Positions 48,245 through 57,945 are shown, counted from the first letter of the stretch. The stretch is DNA of 64,000 nucleotides from Methylocella tundrae (GCF_901905185.1 NZ_CABFMQ020000078.1:18005-82004), one strand, 5' to 3'. Numbers and translations are program-made. The notes: generated from the sequence alone by a model not told the origin.

Positions 48245-48966
48245 GAGGTGGCGCCCAGGGTCTTTATGGCGTCTTTCAGCGAGCTTTCGGATCCTTCCGT
48301 CGCCGATGCGATGCTCTCGAACGCGCGGGAGACCATAATGAGTTTCGCCATTTCGAGCACAGGATTGATGTTGGCTCCCTCGATGAAGCCCTGCGCGATC
48401 CCATTACGTGTGAAATCGAGTTCGGCCGTCGCCGGCCTGTCGCTCACGACGCCGGAATTATTATAACGCTTGAGCTTGGCGCCGGCGTCGAGACTGAAGA
48501 TGCCGATGGCGCCGATCTGATGGCCGTTCTGCGTGATCATGCCATCCTGCGCGATGGTGGGCGGTCCGGCGGCCGGGTCAAGCAGAATGGCCGAATTGCC
48601 GGCGTCGAGCACCGGATATCCGTCGACGCTCACCAAAGCGCCGCTCTGCTCCATCTGCATTCTGCCATCTTTTGTGTAGACCGTCCCGTCGGGCGTTTGC
48701 AGCGCAAGCCATCCTTCGCCCTGAACCGCGACGTCGAGCGGATTGTCCGTTTTGATCGGCACGCCTGCGCGTCTCGAAATGAAGGAGGCGCCCTGCGAAG
48801 CGAAAGCGACCGGGTTGGAGTCGGCTTTCGAGATCAGGGACTTGAATTCGATCTCTTCCGCCCTGTAGCCTGGCGTGCTCTGGTTGGCGATGTTGGCGGC
48901 GATCGTCGTCAATCGCCTGTCGAGAGCGACCTCGGCGGATAGAGTGACATAGAGCCCGGATTGCAC
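48241..48966 (-). CDS. flgF: Flagellar basal-body rod protein FlgF
   Basis: A 241-aa proximal rod protein. The N-terminal rod signature is IAANIANQSTPGYRAEEIEF, and the central part has NPLDVAVQGEGWLALQTPDG and VYTKDGRMQMEQSGALVSVDGYP (in sections). The C-terminal helix includes NINPVLEMAKLIMVSRAFES, the D0 segment that packs into the rod. It lies 3 bp after the DUF1217 gene and overlaps fliI by 4 bp. Confidence 0.95.
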   Translation of the reverse strand: MQSGLYVTLSAEVALDRRLTTIAANIANQSTPGYRAEEIEFKSLISKADSNPVAFASQGASFISRRAGVPIKTDNPLDVAVQGEGWLALQTPDGTVYTKDGRMQMEQSGALVSVDGYPVLDAGNSAILLDPAAGPPTIAQDGMITQNGHQIGAIGIFSLDAGAKLKRYNNSGVVSDRPATAELDFTRNGIAQGFIEGANINPVLEMAKLIMVSRAFESIASATEGSESSLKDAIKTLGATS

Positions 48967-48969
48967 GGA

Positions 48970-49749
48970 TCAACGTCCTCCCTGTGGTAGGTTGGCGATG
49001 CTGAGAAGCAGATTTTGGCTGATGCCTGGCGACGTGATCTGCAGCGCATTGGTTGGGGTGGCCGATGCGCTCGTCGGGTGTTGGGCGTCGTAATTTGCCG
49101 TGAACCGCTCGATGAATTTTTGCAAATAGGCCGGTTTCTGCAGATCGCTGATCTTCAACAGGCCGCTGATCGTCTTCGCCTGCTGGTCGATGTTCTGAAA
49201 CGATATCGACGATGACAGGCCGAACGCCGTTTCCACCACGTTGAGCAGCGTTTTGTCGCCGAGAATACTGTAGGCGCTCGTGATATTTGGCGCCATGCGT
49301 TGAAAATAGAGCGCCATCTGTGCGCCGGGGCTCGTTTTGCCGACATTGGTCTCGAGCGCCTGTTCGACATAATCGTTGATGGTCGTCTTTTGAACGGAGG
49401 CCGAGCTCGTCGTCTGCGCGCCATTCGCCGCGAAATTGAAGGCGGTGGCGAGCGCCTTGTAACGGGGATCGTTCAACGTGTTGGCGAGGCTTTTAGGGTT
49501 GGCGACGCCGCCTGTCAGAACCTTGCGAATGAGCCCTTTTGCATAGCTCATGTCGCTGAGGCCGAAGGCCTTCATGACATAGGTGTAGAGCTTATCGTTT
49601 TTCAAAAGGTCGTCGACCGATTTGACCTTACCGATATTAGCCTGAAAATATTGGGTTTCTCTTTGTACGGTCGGGTCGGTTGCGGTGGTCGCCAGGGTTT
49701 TCGAGTAACTCCTGGTGAGCATCGTATAGTAGATTGTGGACGTCAGCAT
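48970..49749 (-). CDS. DUF1217 flagellar-associated protein
   Basis: A 259-aa DUF1217 protein. Family features are the N-terminal TYFQANIGKVKSVDDLL-type segment (here ETQYFQANIGKVKSVDDLLK), then DKLYTYVMKAFGLSDMSYAKG, LANTLNDPRYKALATAFNFA, and a second related half (NITSAYSILGDKTLLNVVETAFGL), which suggests an internal repeat. DUF1217 genes stand directly before flgF in Sinorhizobium. The ATG at 49747-49749 gives MLTSTIYYTMLTRSY; a TTG 18 bp upstream is less likely. Its role in the flagellum is unknown. Confidence 0.85.
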   Translation of the reverse strand: MLTSTIYYTMLTRSYSKTLATTATDPTVQRETQYFQANIGKVKSVDDLLKNDKLYTYVMKAFGLSDMSYAKGLIRKVLTGGVANPKSLANTLNDPRYKALATAFNFAANGAQTTSSASVQKTTINDYVEQALETNVGKTSPGAQMALYFQRMAPNITSAYSILGDKTLLNVVETAFGLSSSISFQNIDQQAKTISGLLKISDLQKPAYLQKFIERFTANYDAQHPTSASATPTNALQITSPGISQNLLLSIANLPQGGR

Positions 49750-50026
49750 GCCTTTGGGTCCCCGCAACGCTGGACGCAGTCTTTCCCCACCGCCTTGCGC
49801 GGACCTGACCGGCGCCTGCTTTCGCCGTTCATCGTGGCAGGCGGCGGTATACGAAGCCCATCCGGTTTGCCGCGTGTTTTATCGAATGGGCCGGCGGTTG
49901 CGGCTTTACGGGGGAAAGCGCGGCGACTATGTCAGCGGAGCGCAGCCGACCGGCTCGGCCTCATGAGATCGACCTGGACGGACGACGCGCATAAACCGGC
50001 GACCCGCTCGAAGACAGGATATGGAA

Positions 50027-50242
50027 ATGCCCTTCGTCAATATCAAAATCGCCCGCGATGGCGCGACGCGCGAACAGAAGGCCGCCCTGATCCAGGGGAT
50101 GACTGACGTGCTGGTCAAAGTCCTCAATAAATCGCCCAACGGGACCTTCGTCGTCATCGACGAGGTCGATCTTGAAAATTGGGGCGTCGGCGGCCTGCCG
50201 CTCGATGAATTCCGGCGCCGGGCCGCCGCCAAAGGCTCATAA
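50027..50242 (+). CDS. 4-oxalocrotonate tautomerase family protein
   Basis: A 71-aa tautomerase superfamily member. The catalytic Pro1 is exposed after removal of Met in MPFVNIKIARDGATREQK, which fixes the start at 50027 rather than 50021. The rest (LIQGMTDVLVKVLNKSPNGTFVVIDEV and ENWGVGGL, in sections) follows the beta-alpha-beta fold. No aromatic-degradation genes are nearby, so the substrate is unknown. Confidence 0.9.
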   Translation: MPFVNIKIARDGATREQKAALIQGMTDVLVKVLNKSPNGTFVVIDEVDLENWGVGGLPLDEFRRRAAAKGS

Positions 50243-50326
50243 GAGCTTCAACCGAATCTCAATTCGAGGTTCGGCCGCCGCGTGATCTACGCCGCCGGCA
50301 ACGCCGGCGAGAGGCGAGACCCTGTT

Positions 50327-51685
50327 ATGAAATCATCAGTTCCACGCTTGCCGCTGATCGTCCTCGCGGCGAGCTTCGGCTTCGTCGTCGTCCAGTTGGA
50401 CGTCACCATCGTCAATGTGGCTCTCGTCTCGATCGGGCGCGATTTGCATGCGCCGGTGTCAGACCTCCAATGGATCGTCGACGCCTATACCCTGCTTTTC
50501 GCGGCCTTTCTGCTCTCGGCCGGAGCGCTCGGCGACCGGACGGGGCCAAAGCGCGCCTTTCTCGCCGGATTTGCGCTATTCGCCGCCGCCTCCGCCGCGT
50601 GCGGGCTTGCTGGCGACAGCGGCATGCTGATCGCCGCCCGCGCCGTCCAGGGGGCGGCCGCCGCCCTTCTCGTGCCGCCGTCTCTCGCTCTCCTCGCCCA
50701 CGCCTGCGGCGACGATGCGCGGACGCGGGCGCGAGCGGTCGGTTGGTGGACGGCGGCTGGCGGCGTCTCGATTGCGGCCGGTCCGGTCGTCGGCGGCCTT
50801 CTCATCGGGACGCTCGGGTGGCGCAGCATCTTCCTCGTCAATCTGCCGCTTTGCGCCATCGGCGCGGCTTTGACCTTCGTCTTCGCGCCCGAAGCGCCGG
50901 CGCACAAAAAGCGCCCCGTCGATCTCGCGGGCCAGGCGCTCGCCTTCCTGGCGCTCGCAAGCCTTGTCGGCGCAGTGATCGAGGCGGGGCGCCTTGGCTG
51001 GGGCGACAGGCTGCCGCTCGGCCTTCTGGCGGCAGCGGTCGCGGCCGCCGCCGGCTTCCTCGCCGTGGAGGCGCGAGGGCCGCATCCTGTCGTGCCTTTG
51101 AGCGTTTTCCGCAACCGTATATTCAGCAGCGCCGTCGTCATTGGAGTGACGCTGAACTTCGCTTATTACGGGATGATCTTCGTGCTCGCGCTGTTTCTGC
51201 AGCGCGCCGCCGGCTATTCGACGATCGAAACCGGCCTCGCCTTCCTGCCGCTGACGGCGACGTTCATTGCGTCCAATCTGGCGAGCGGGCCGGCGGTCGA
51301 GCGATTCGGCGCGGGCCGGGTGACGGTCGCCGGCGTGCTCATCGCGGCGATGGGCTACGCGGCGACGGGAACCCTATCTGCAGCTTCGCCTTTTATTGCG
51401 ATGGTTCCCGGGTTCATCCTGATTCCCGCCGGGATGGGCGTGGCGGTGCCGGCCCTGACAAGCGCTTTACTGTCGAGCGTCGATCGCCATTGGTCGGGAA
51501 CTGCGTCCGGCGTGTTCAACGCGGCGCGGCAGGCCGGCGGCGCGGCGGGAGTGGCGGTATTCGGCGCTCTGGCGGCGGGTGATGGGATGGGGATCGCCGC
51601 CGGGCTCAGAGCCGCCTCGGCGGTCGCGGCCGGAGTCCTTCTTTTCGCCGCCCTTATAGGCGCATCGACGTGGCGTCGCGCGTGA
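50327..51685 (+). CDS. MFS efflux transporter (DHA2 / EmrB-QacA type)
   Basis: A 452-aa major facilitator with 13-14 predicted helices. Helix 1 carries VVVQLDVTIVNVALVSIGRDL, the DHA2 motif D1 with Asp. The loop motif A is GALGDRTGPKRAFL, and motif C reads AAGGVSIAAGPVVGGLLIG. Drug or metabolite export by proton antiport is likely. The neighbouring tautomerase and olsB do not indicate a substrate. There is no adjacent membrane-fusion partner. ATG 50327 is preferred over 50282. Confidence 0.88.
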   Translation: MKSSVPRLPLIVLAASFGFVVVQLDVTIVNVALVSIGRDLHAPVSDLQWIVDAYTLLFAAFLLSAGALGDRTGPKRAFLAGFALFAAASAACGLAGDSGMLIAARAVQGAAAALLVPPSLALLAHACGDDARTRARAVGWWTAAGGVSIAAGPVVGGLLIGTLGWRSIFLVNLPLCAIGAALTFVFAPEAPAHKKRPVDLAGQALAFLALASLVGAVIEAGRLGWGDRLPLGLLAAAVAAAAGFLAVEARGPHPVVPLSVFRNRIFSSAVVIGVTLNFAYYGMIFVLALFLQRAAGYSTIETGLAFLPLTATFIASNLASGPAVERFGAGRVTVAGVLIAAMGYAATGTLSAASPFIAMVPGFILIPAGMGVAVPALTSALLSSVDRHWSGTASGVFNAARQAGGAAGVAVFGALAAGDGMGIAAGLRAASAVAAGVLLFAALIGASTWRRA

Positions 51686-51692
51686 GGGCGCC

Positions 51693-52604
51693 TCACGCCA
51701 CCGCGCGCTCCGGCATTTCCATCGGGCCGCCATAATAGCTGATGTAGCGCTCCTCGATGTCGGCCAAGGGCATCACGGTGAAGACGTCGACCGTGCCGAA
51801 CTGGGCGTCGATCACCGCTCCGTCGCCGAACTTCGCGCCGACGCGCAGATAGGCCTTGAGCAACGGCGGCAACGCCGCGACGCCGCGCCTCGGGTCGATC
51901 GCTTTCTCGTCAAGAATGTTCATTCTGATTGATCGGTCGCGAACAGGACGCACGCTCCATTCCTGCGGCGCGGAGGCGTGATGGTGCAGGAAGCTGAGCG
52001 GCACGGCGAGCGCGCGCGGGTCGACGCCCGGCAGGCTCGCGCAGCCGATCAGAACATCGATGCGGTGGTGCTTCGCATAGCGCCATAATCCACGCCAAAG
52101 CAGCTCTATCGCGCGCTTCGATCGGTATTGTGGGTGGACGCAGGAACGCCCAAGCTCGAGGAACCGCTTGTTGGCGTGCCGCGCCAGCAGGGGCGCGATG
52201 TCGAATTCCCGCTCGCTGTAGAATCCGTGATGGCGTTCGGCGACGTCCCGTCGCAACAAGCGATAAGTGCCGACGATCTTCGGCTTCGGCCGGCCGAAGC
52301 GATTGACGCGATCCATGTCGATGACCAGAAGATGGTCGCAGAAGGCGTCGAAAGGGCAGATGTCCCGCCGCACCAGCGCCGACGCCTGATTGGCGATCGC
52401 GTCCCCTTCCTCGTAGAAGACTTCATAGCGCAGGCGTTGCGCCTTTCGAATTTCCTTTTTCGTCGTCGCCAGCCGGATCTCGAAAGGTCCAAAACGGCCA
52501 AGGACGGGATCAAGCCCTGCGAGATCGCGGATGAGGCGGCGTGGCTTGATGAAGCGGGCGGGGGACTGTGCGATCTCGCCGAAAGGCGCGCCAAGGGGCC
52601 ACAT
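51693..52604 (-). CDS. olsB: Ornithine-acyl-ACP N-acyltransferase OlsB
   Basis: First enzyme of ornithine-lipid synthesis, transferring a 3-hydroxyacyl chain from ACP to the alpha-amino group of ornithine. The 303-aa sequence has the OlsB/hemolysin-like fold: FEIRLATTKKEIRKAQRLRYEVFYEE, CDHLLVID, VGTYRLLRRDVAERHHGFYSE, FLELGRSCVHPQYRSKRAIELLW and LIGCASLPGVDP (in sections). It is divergent from olsA over a 191-bp gap. Ornithine lipids replace phospholipids when phosphate is short and also aid stress tolerance. Confidence 0.92.
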   Translation of the reverse strand: MWPLGAPFGEIAQSPARFIKPRRLIRDLAGLDPVLGRFGPFEIRLATTKKEIRKAQRLRYEVFYEEGDAIANQASALVRRDICPFDAFCDHLLVIDMDRVNRFGRPKPKIVGTYRLLRRDVAERHHGFYSEREFDIAPLLARHANKRFLELGRSCVHPQYRSKRAIELLWRGLWRYAKHHRIDVLIGCASLPGVDPRALAVPLSFLHHHASAPQEWSVRPVRDRSIRMNILDEKAIDPRRGVAALPPLLKAYLRVGAKFGDGAVIDAQFGTVDVFTVMPLADIEERYISYYGGPMEMPERAVA

Positions 52605-52795
52605 GAGCTGTCGAATCTCACCGGGGGAATGTTAAAGAAAAACTTAAAGTGGTGATACGAAGCTTTGATGACGCAAATGATGCTGTTGCAAGGCTCTCTC
52701 GACATAATCGCCGGCCAGGCGTTGGCCATTGTCATCAAACTGCAAGTCTGGCGCTGTAGAGTGGCGCCGCTGCATCGCTTGCTCCCGGAGCCACA

Positions 52796-53626
52796 TTGCT
52801 CTTTTTTCGCGTTCTCCTAATCGGCGCGACGCTTATTGTGTTTCTTGGCGTCGCCGTTCCTTTGCAATGGATCGCGCTGTATTTGCGCTGGCCCTGGCGC
52901 GGGATGATTCCGGTTGCTTTTTGCCGGATCCTGACGCGGCTGTTGCGCGTGAGCGTCTACACGCAGGGAGCGCCCGGCCCGGCGCCCACCCGCCTGCTTG
53001 CCGCCAATCACATCTCATGGATCGACATTCTCGCGCTCTACAGCGTCGAGCCCATCTGCTTCCTCGCCAAGCGCGAGGTCGGCGGCTGGCCCCTCATCGG
53101 CTTTTTCGCGAAATTGCAGGAGACGGTCTTTGTCGACCGCAACAGGCGCCGCTCCATTCCGGCCGCCAACGCCGCGATGGCGCGGCGCATGCTGGATGGC
53201 CGCGCCGCCTTGTTGTTTCCCGAAGGCACGACCGGGGACGGGCTCCTGTTGCGCAAATTTCACAGCTCGCATTTCGCCGCCGCGCGCGATCTTCTCATCG
53301 CCGCCAGCGGCATTGACAGCGTCGCCGTGCAGCCGGTGGCGATCTCCTATTCCTCGCCGGCGGCGGCGTGGCTCGGCGAGGATTCGCTCCTGCCCCATGT
53401 CTGGGCGGTGCTGAAAGGAGAGCCGATCCGATGCGATCTGATGTTCGGCGAGCCGCTGCGCTACGGGCGCGGGACGAATCGCAAAATCATCGCGCGGGAG
53501 GCCGCGGTCAAAATCGCCGCGATGCGGGCAGCCGCGGGGCCCGCGGAAGGCGTTCTGACGCCGGCGCCAACGGCCGAAATGGAGCGACTGGCGGCGCCGT
53601 CCTCAATCGTCCCCGTCGCTCTCTGA
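52796..53626 (+). CDS. olsA: 1-acyl-sn-glycerol-3-phosphate acyltransferase-type OlsA
   Basis: A 276-aa PlsC-family acyltransferase, probably the O-acylating second enzyme of ornithine-lipid synthesis given its partner olsB. An N-terminal membrane helix ([19 protein letters not shown]) precedes motif I NHISWID (71-77) and motif III FPEGTT (141-146). The start is TTG at 52796 with GGAG (52787-52790) 5 nt upstream. The 3' end overlaps the convergent ruvB by 24 bp. A general PlsC role is the alternative. Confidence 0.9.
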   Translation: MLFFRVLLIGATLIVFLGVAVPLQWIALYLRWPWRGMIPVAFCRILTRLLRVSVYTQGAPGPAPTRLLAANHISWIDILALYSVEPICFLAKREVGGWPLIGFFAKLQETVFVDRNRRRSIPAANAAMARRMLDGRAALLFPEGTTGDGLLLRKFHSSHFAAARDLLIAASGIDSVAVQPVAISYSSPAAAWLGEDSLLPHVWAVLKGEPIRCDLMFGEPLRYGRGTNRKIIAREAAVKIAAMRAAAGPAEGVLTPAPTAEMERLAAPSSIVPVAL

Positions 53627-54661
53627 AAACAGCTGAAACTGCGTTTTCTCGCGCGGCGGCTCGGCAAGCCCGAGGTGGCGGAACGCGTGCCCGGTCAGGA
53701 TCCGGCCGCGCGGCGTGCGCTGCAAAAAGCCCTGCTGGATGAGATAGGGCTCGATGATGTCCTCGATCGCGTCGCGCGGCTCGGACAATGCCGCCGCGAT
53801 CGTCTCGATGCCGACGGGGCCGCCGCCGAAGGAGAGCGCGATCGTCGTCAGATAGCGCCGGTCCATCTGGTCGAGGCCGATGCCGTCGACGTCGAGCAGC
53901 CGCAGCGCCTTATCGGCGACGGCGCGGGTGATTTCCGGGTCGCCGTCGACCGCCGCGAAATCGCGGACGCGGCGCAGCAGGCGTCCCGCGATGCGCGGCG
54001 TTCCGCGCGCGCGCCTTGCGATTTCATTGGCGCCGTCCCCGGACATGGTGATCGAAAGCACCTTCGCGCCGCGTCGCACGATGCGCTCCAGCTCCTCGGC
54101 CGTATAATAGTCGAGACGGATCGGAATGCCGAAGCGATCGCGCAGCGGCGTCGTCAGCAGGCCGGCGCGGGTCGTCGCCCCAATGAGCGTGAATTTGGCG
54201 AGGTCGATCTTCACCGAACGGGCGCCGGGCCCTTCACCGATGATGAGATCAAGCTGAAAATCCTCCATCGCCGGATAGAGAATTTCCTCGACCGCCGGAT
54301 TGAGGCGGTGGATTTCATCGATGAAGAGCACGTCGCGTTCTTCGAGGGCGGTCAGCTGGGCGGCGAGATCGCCGGCCTTGGCGATCACCGGCCCCGAGGT
54401 CGAGCGAAAGTTGACGCCAAGCTCACGCGCGACGATCTGCGCCAATGTGGTCTTGCCGAGCCCCGGCGGCCCCCAAAAGAGGACGTGATCCAGCGCCTCA
54501 CGGCGCGCTTTCGCCGCTTCGATGAAAACCTTGAGATTGGCGCGCGCCGCCGCCTGGCCGGTAAAATCGGCAAGGCTCAGCGGCCGCAGCGACAGTTCTG
54601 CGTCGTCTTCGTGAGAGTCGGGAGCGACGAGACGGCGGGTACCAACGGCCAAAGACAGCAA
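53603..54661 (-). CDS. ruvB: Holliday junction branch-migration helicase RuvB
   Basis: Hexameric AAA+ motor that drives branch migration with RuvA. At 352 aa it has Walker [10 protein letters not shown] (64-72), Walker [15 protein letters not shown], sensor block [20 protein letters not shown], and the C-terminal winged helix ([14 protein letters not shown]). ruvC and ruvA, which usually stand directly upstream, are absent. No SOS box was found in the 155 bp before it. Confidence 0.97.
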   Translation of the reverse strand: MLSLAVGTRRLVAPDSHEDDAELSLRPLSLADFTGQAAARANLKVFIEAAKARREALDHVLFWGPPGLGKTTLAQIVARELGVNFRSTSGPVIAKAGDLAAQLTALEERDVLFIDEIHRLNPAVEEILYPAMEDFQLDLIIGEGPGARSVKIDLAKFTLIGATTRAGLLTTPLRDRFGIPIRLDYYTAEELERIVRRGAKVLSITMSGDGANEIARRARGTPRIAGRLLRRVRDFAAVDGDPEITRAVADKALRLLDVDGIGLDQMDRRYLTTIALSFGGGPVGIETIAAALSEPRDAIEDIIEPYLIQQGFLQRTPRGRILTGHAFRHLGLAEPPREKTQFQLFSESDGDD

Positions 54662-54816
54662 CCTCTTCTGAATCGCTATCTTATAGCATGATCCCGGGAG
54701 GTTGCCGAAATCGCCCGGCGGCTTGGCGGTCGGAGGGGATTCCGGATCCCGCGGAACTTGAAAGGCCCTCTATCGCTTGGCCGGGCTAATCCCACTCCGC
54801 TCCGATCGGGAGGCCG

Positions 54817-55722
54817 CTACCGCAGCAGTGATTTCACCTTGCGCACGCCGTCGACCAGGGCCGGCGGCAACAGATATTTCATCATGTTCGACAATTTCTC
54901 GTGCTGAGGCGGTTCGACTGTTTTCGGGAACTGCGTGGTGTGGAAGTCTTCGCCTTCGCCGTCGGACCGGCCATTGCTGTAGAAATAGGCGGCGGCCGAT
55001 CGGCGCGGACGCCCGTTCGGAGCGTTGACCGGCGTCGGATGCCCGTGCAGACTTTTCGACGATTGGTAGAAAAGAATGGAGCGTCCGAATTCCGGCAGGA
55101 TCTCGGCGGCGCATTTTTCCGTTGCCGCGTCCCAGAGCTGGAGGCCGCCGCCGTAGGACGGCTGCCAATCCTTGTTGAGATAGGTGATGAACACGAGGCG
55201 GTTGTCGAGCCGCGTCACCGCGTGCTGGTTGAAATCGATATGCATGGCGAACTTGCCGCCGGTCGGGATGTCGTGCAGGCCGCCGGCAAAAAGCTCGGGA
55301 TCGGTGATGAGGCCGTGAATTCCCGTCACCTGCTCAATGAAATCGACAAACCGGCCGGAATGAATTGTGCTGAAGTAGAGTTGGCTTGCATGTCCAAGCC
55401 AAGTCTTTGGCGCCGAGCCCCGCTTGAACTCGTTGCTGTTGTCATAGCGGCGCCAATCGTTCCAGTTCAGGCGATCGAAATCCGCATATACCATTTCGAG
55501 AAGCCGGGGCGAAAACAGGTTCTCGAAGACAAGATGCGGGAATGGCTTCGCATTGAGGAAAGTCTCGCGCAGAGCCGCGATCCGCTTCGGCGCGAAAAAA
55601 TCCTGATTCACAATATCGTCGAGAGCGAGCGTCGCGCCATTGATGACGACGTGGTCGCCAGCGGGAGGCGCTTCCGGGATGGCGGATGGGGCGATCGGCG
55701 CGAGTGTTGAGGCCTCGGACAT
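54817..55722 (-). CDS. 2-oxoglutarate/Fe(II) oxygenase superfamily protein (P4H-like)
   Basis: A 301-aa protein. A DSBH core of the prolyl-4-hydroxylase/PKHD group carries the iron triad: His and Asp in FAMHIDFNQH, and His in SSKSLHGHPTP; the following Arg in NGRPRRSAAAYFY is placed to bind 2-oxoglutarate. LVFITYLNKDWQPSYGGGLQLWD is a typical pre-strand block (in sections). An N-terminal Ala/Pro segment and the block DFFAPKRIAALRETFLNAKPFPHL precede the core. Similar proteins occur near surface-glycan or toxin genes, but none is adjacent, so the substrate is unknown. Confidence 0.88.
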   Translation of the reverse strand: MSEASTLAPIAPSAIPEAPPAGDHVVINGATLALDDIVNQDFFAPKRIAALRETFLNAKPFPHLVFENLFSPRLLEMVYADFDRLNWNDWRRYDNSNEFKRGSAPKTWLGHASQLYFSTIHSGRFVDFIEQVTGIHGLITDPELFAGGLHDIPTGGKFAMHIDFNQHAVTRLDNRLVFITYLNKDWQPSYGGGLQLWDAATEKCAAEILPEFGRSILFYQSSKSLHGHPTPVNAPNGRPRRSAAAYFYSNGRSDGEGEDFHTTQFPKTVEPPQHEKLSNMMKYLLPPALVDGVRKVKSLLR

Positions 55723-56142
55723 GGTCGAACGATCCTTGCGGCGTGGGCTGACGCCAAAAAGCGGCGCGTCGCCCGTTGTGCGTTATGTTGAAAGCGTGGA
55801 GTTTAGTCAAAATTGCAATGTGGCGCGTCAGAAATAAATAAAGGAAAACAGGCGCTAAGCCTTAGCCTGAGTTAACGGCATTCCAATGCCCGTCCCTTTG
55901 GATGCGTATTTGCCGCGTGGCTCCGCACGACGGGACGGTAATTCAGAACAAACTAACAATAATAGAGATTCATACGGGCAATAAATGATTTAAGTCAAGC
56001 TTCGGCGAGTTATTCTGCGGACAAGCAACAAAAATTGATGCTTTTCATGCTCTATTGACGAATACGAAAATTATTCATAGTTCAGTAAAATCGCGCGTTC
56101 TCCCCTTTGGCGCGATCAGCTCGTTCAGCAATGGGCGGCGGA
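55723..56142. other. AT-rich intergenic region
   Basis: 420 bp between the oxygenase and ClC genes, distinctly richer in A+T than the rest of the window from about 55790 to 56095. It contains the 13-bp palindrome at 55854-55866. No gene is supported. The oxygenase promoter is expected here, and AT-rich DNA upstream could be a silencer (MucR-like) target. Confidence 0.5.
55854..55866. promoter_or_regulatory. 13-bp palindrome upstream of the 2OG oxygenase
   Basis: GCTAAG-C-CTTAGC, a perfect 6-1-6 dyad about 130 bp before the oxygenase start. Operator function is a guess from position. Confidence 0.35.
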
Positions 56143-57945
56143 TTAATTGGCAGGCGCGAATGTCTCGCCGGACAGCTCCCGGCGCGCCTTGTCGAGTTCT
56201 TCGGCATATCGTCGCAGCAGATGCGCCTCGGTCAAGATGCCTATGACGCGCCGGTCCGCTGCATTGTCGACGACGGCAAGCGCCTCGCTCTCGCTTTGCT
56301 CGAACATTTGCGCGGCGAGTTTGACGTTAAATTGTGGAAGCAGAAACTGCTCGGGCAGGCGCGCGAGCGCCGCCAACTCGGGCTTTGCGCCCTCGGCGCG
56401 CGCGCTCACAAGATAGGCGTCGGGGGCGAACACAATTCCGGTGTAGCGGCCAAGAGGGTCGACCGCGACGACCCATTGCGCCGAACCGAGGGGAAACAGT
56501 TTGGTGAACTCGTCGATGGCCATGTCGGTTCTGACGAACTGGACATCGGTTCGCATCAATCGGCCGACCGTCAAATCGCGCATCCAGCCGACGTCCTGGG
56601 CGCTGCGGATCGATTCGCCGCGCAGATGCAGCCGCCAGGTCGCAAAGGAATAGCCAAATGTTCTGCGCACGATGACAGAGACGAGCGTCGAAGCCGTCAG
56701 CATCATCAGGCTCAGCGGAAAATCCTGCGTCGTCTCCAGGGCGAGAAAGCTCATCGTGAGCGGGCCGCCGACGATCGCGACGGCAAGGGCGGCCATGCCG
56801 ACGATCGAGCTGACCCACCCGTCCGGCGCGAGCGATGGGTCATAGAGCGCGATCGCATCGGAATAGAAGCGGCCCAACAGACCGCCGAGATAAAGCGAAG
56901 CGAAGAACAGGCCGCCGCGAAAGCCGGACCCGATAGAGACCGCCGAACCGACCGATTTCAGCGCGATCGTCAGGGCGAGGACGCCGATCGCCGGTGCGGT
57001 CTTGTCGAAAAGGTCGACGGTCGCGCTATGGCCGGATGACAGCACATTCGGCGAAACCAGCGCAAGACCCCCGACGATCAGGCCGCCGATCATCGGATGG
57101 AGAGGCTGCGGCAGCCGCGTCCAGCGGAACGCGCTCTCGACAAAGGTCACGCCCCGCATGATGGCGACGCCAAAAAAGGCGCAAAGGATTGCGAGCGCCA
57201 TCAGCATCGCCATGTCCGACTGGGTGAGGTCAATTCCGGGGGGCGGAGTTTTCGCAAAATCGGCGTCGGCGCCGAGCAGGCGCGACGCGAGAACGCCGCC
57301 GACCGCCGCCGCCCCGACAGGCGCGAGCCCGAACGGGGTATAGGCGCCGAGAATGAGTTCGAAAGCGTAGAAAGCGCCGGTCAGCGGCGCGCCGAACGCC
57401 GCCCCGATCGCGCCGGCCGAGCCGCAGGCGACGAGGGTGCGCAAATCGGCGCGCCGCAAGCCGAACGCGCCGCCGACGAAGGAGGCAAAGCCCGCCCCCA
57501 GCTGCGTATAAGCCGCCTCGAGCCCCACCGAAGCGCCAAACCCGTTCGAAACCACCGTCTGCGCTGTGATGACGAGGCTGTCGGAAAGCGACATGCGTCC
57601 GCCGCGCAAGGCGTTCGCCTCGATCGGATCGACCGGGCGGTTGGGCCGCCATTTATGAATAAAAATCGCGGTGACGCCCAACAGCAGTCCGCCCGCGACG
57701 GGAGCGAGGGCCTGCCAGGGCGATGCGAGCGCCGTCATGGCGCTCAATTGCTCATGTCCGAACAGCGCTCGATGCAGAAAATGCGAAGCGCGCAAAATGC
57801 CGGCGGCCAGGAGACCTGCCATTGCCCCGCTGAAAAGCCCGAGAAAGATCAGACTGGTCTCGTCGCGCCGGATCAGCGCGCGCGACTTCTTGGCGATGAT
57901 CTGAAGCAACGGCGGTTTTGCATGCGCGCCATCGACCTTGGCCAT
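56143..57945 (-). CDS. ClC-family chloride channel/antiporter with C-terminal CBS pair
   Basis: A 600-aa ClC membrane protein with about 420 residues of transport domain and two CBS domains (about 470-595, with [19 protein letters not shown] and [21 protein letters not shown]). The gating Glu is retained as E143 in [14 protein letters not shown], but the usual GREGP reads GLEAA. The GSGIP loop region reads [12 protein letters not shown], and the third loop GGLFFAS (345-350) has Ala in place of the conserved Pro. The inner Glu helix is [11 protein letters not shown] (E196). So fold and gate are kept while the anion filter differs from textbook ClC, and the transported ion is uncertain. Confidence 0.9.
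   Translation of the reverse strand: MAKVDGAHAKPPLLQIIAKKSRALIRRDETSLIFLGLFSGAMAGLLAAGILRASHFLHRALFGHEQLSAMTALASPWQALAPVAGGLLLGVTAIFIHKWRPNRPVDPIEANALRGGRMSLSDSLVITAQTVVSNGFGASVGLEAAYTQLGAGFASFVGGAFGLRRADLRTLVACGSAGAIGAAFGAPLTGAFYAFELILGAYTPFGLAPVGAAAVGGVLASRLLGADADFAKTPPPGIDLTQSDMAMLMALAILCAFFGVAIMRGVTFVESAFRWTRLPQPLHPMIGGLIVGGLALVSPNVLSSGHSATVDLFDKTAPAIGVLALTIALKSVGSAVSIGSGFRGGLFFASLYLGGLLGRFYSDAIALYDPSLAPDGWVSSIVGMAALAVAIVGGPLTMSFLALETTQDFPLSLMMLTASTLVSVIVRRTFGYSFATWRLHLRGESIRSAQDVGWMRDLTVGRLMRTDVQFVRTDMAIDEFTKLFPLGSAQWVVAVDPLGRYTGIVFAPDAYLVSARAEGAKPELAALARLPEQFLLPQFNVKLAAQMFEQSESEALAVVDNAADRRVIGILTEAHLLRRYAEELDKARRELSGETFAPAN

Noticed and set aside
54684..54705. AGCATGATCCCGGG, partial resemblance to the 45-bp palindrome
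   Set aside because: Only one end matches and no CCGAAAA/TTTTCGG arms are paired.
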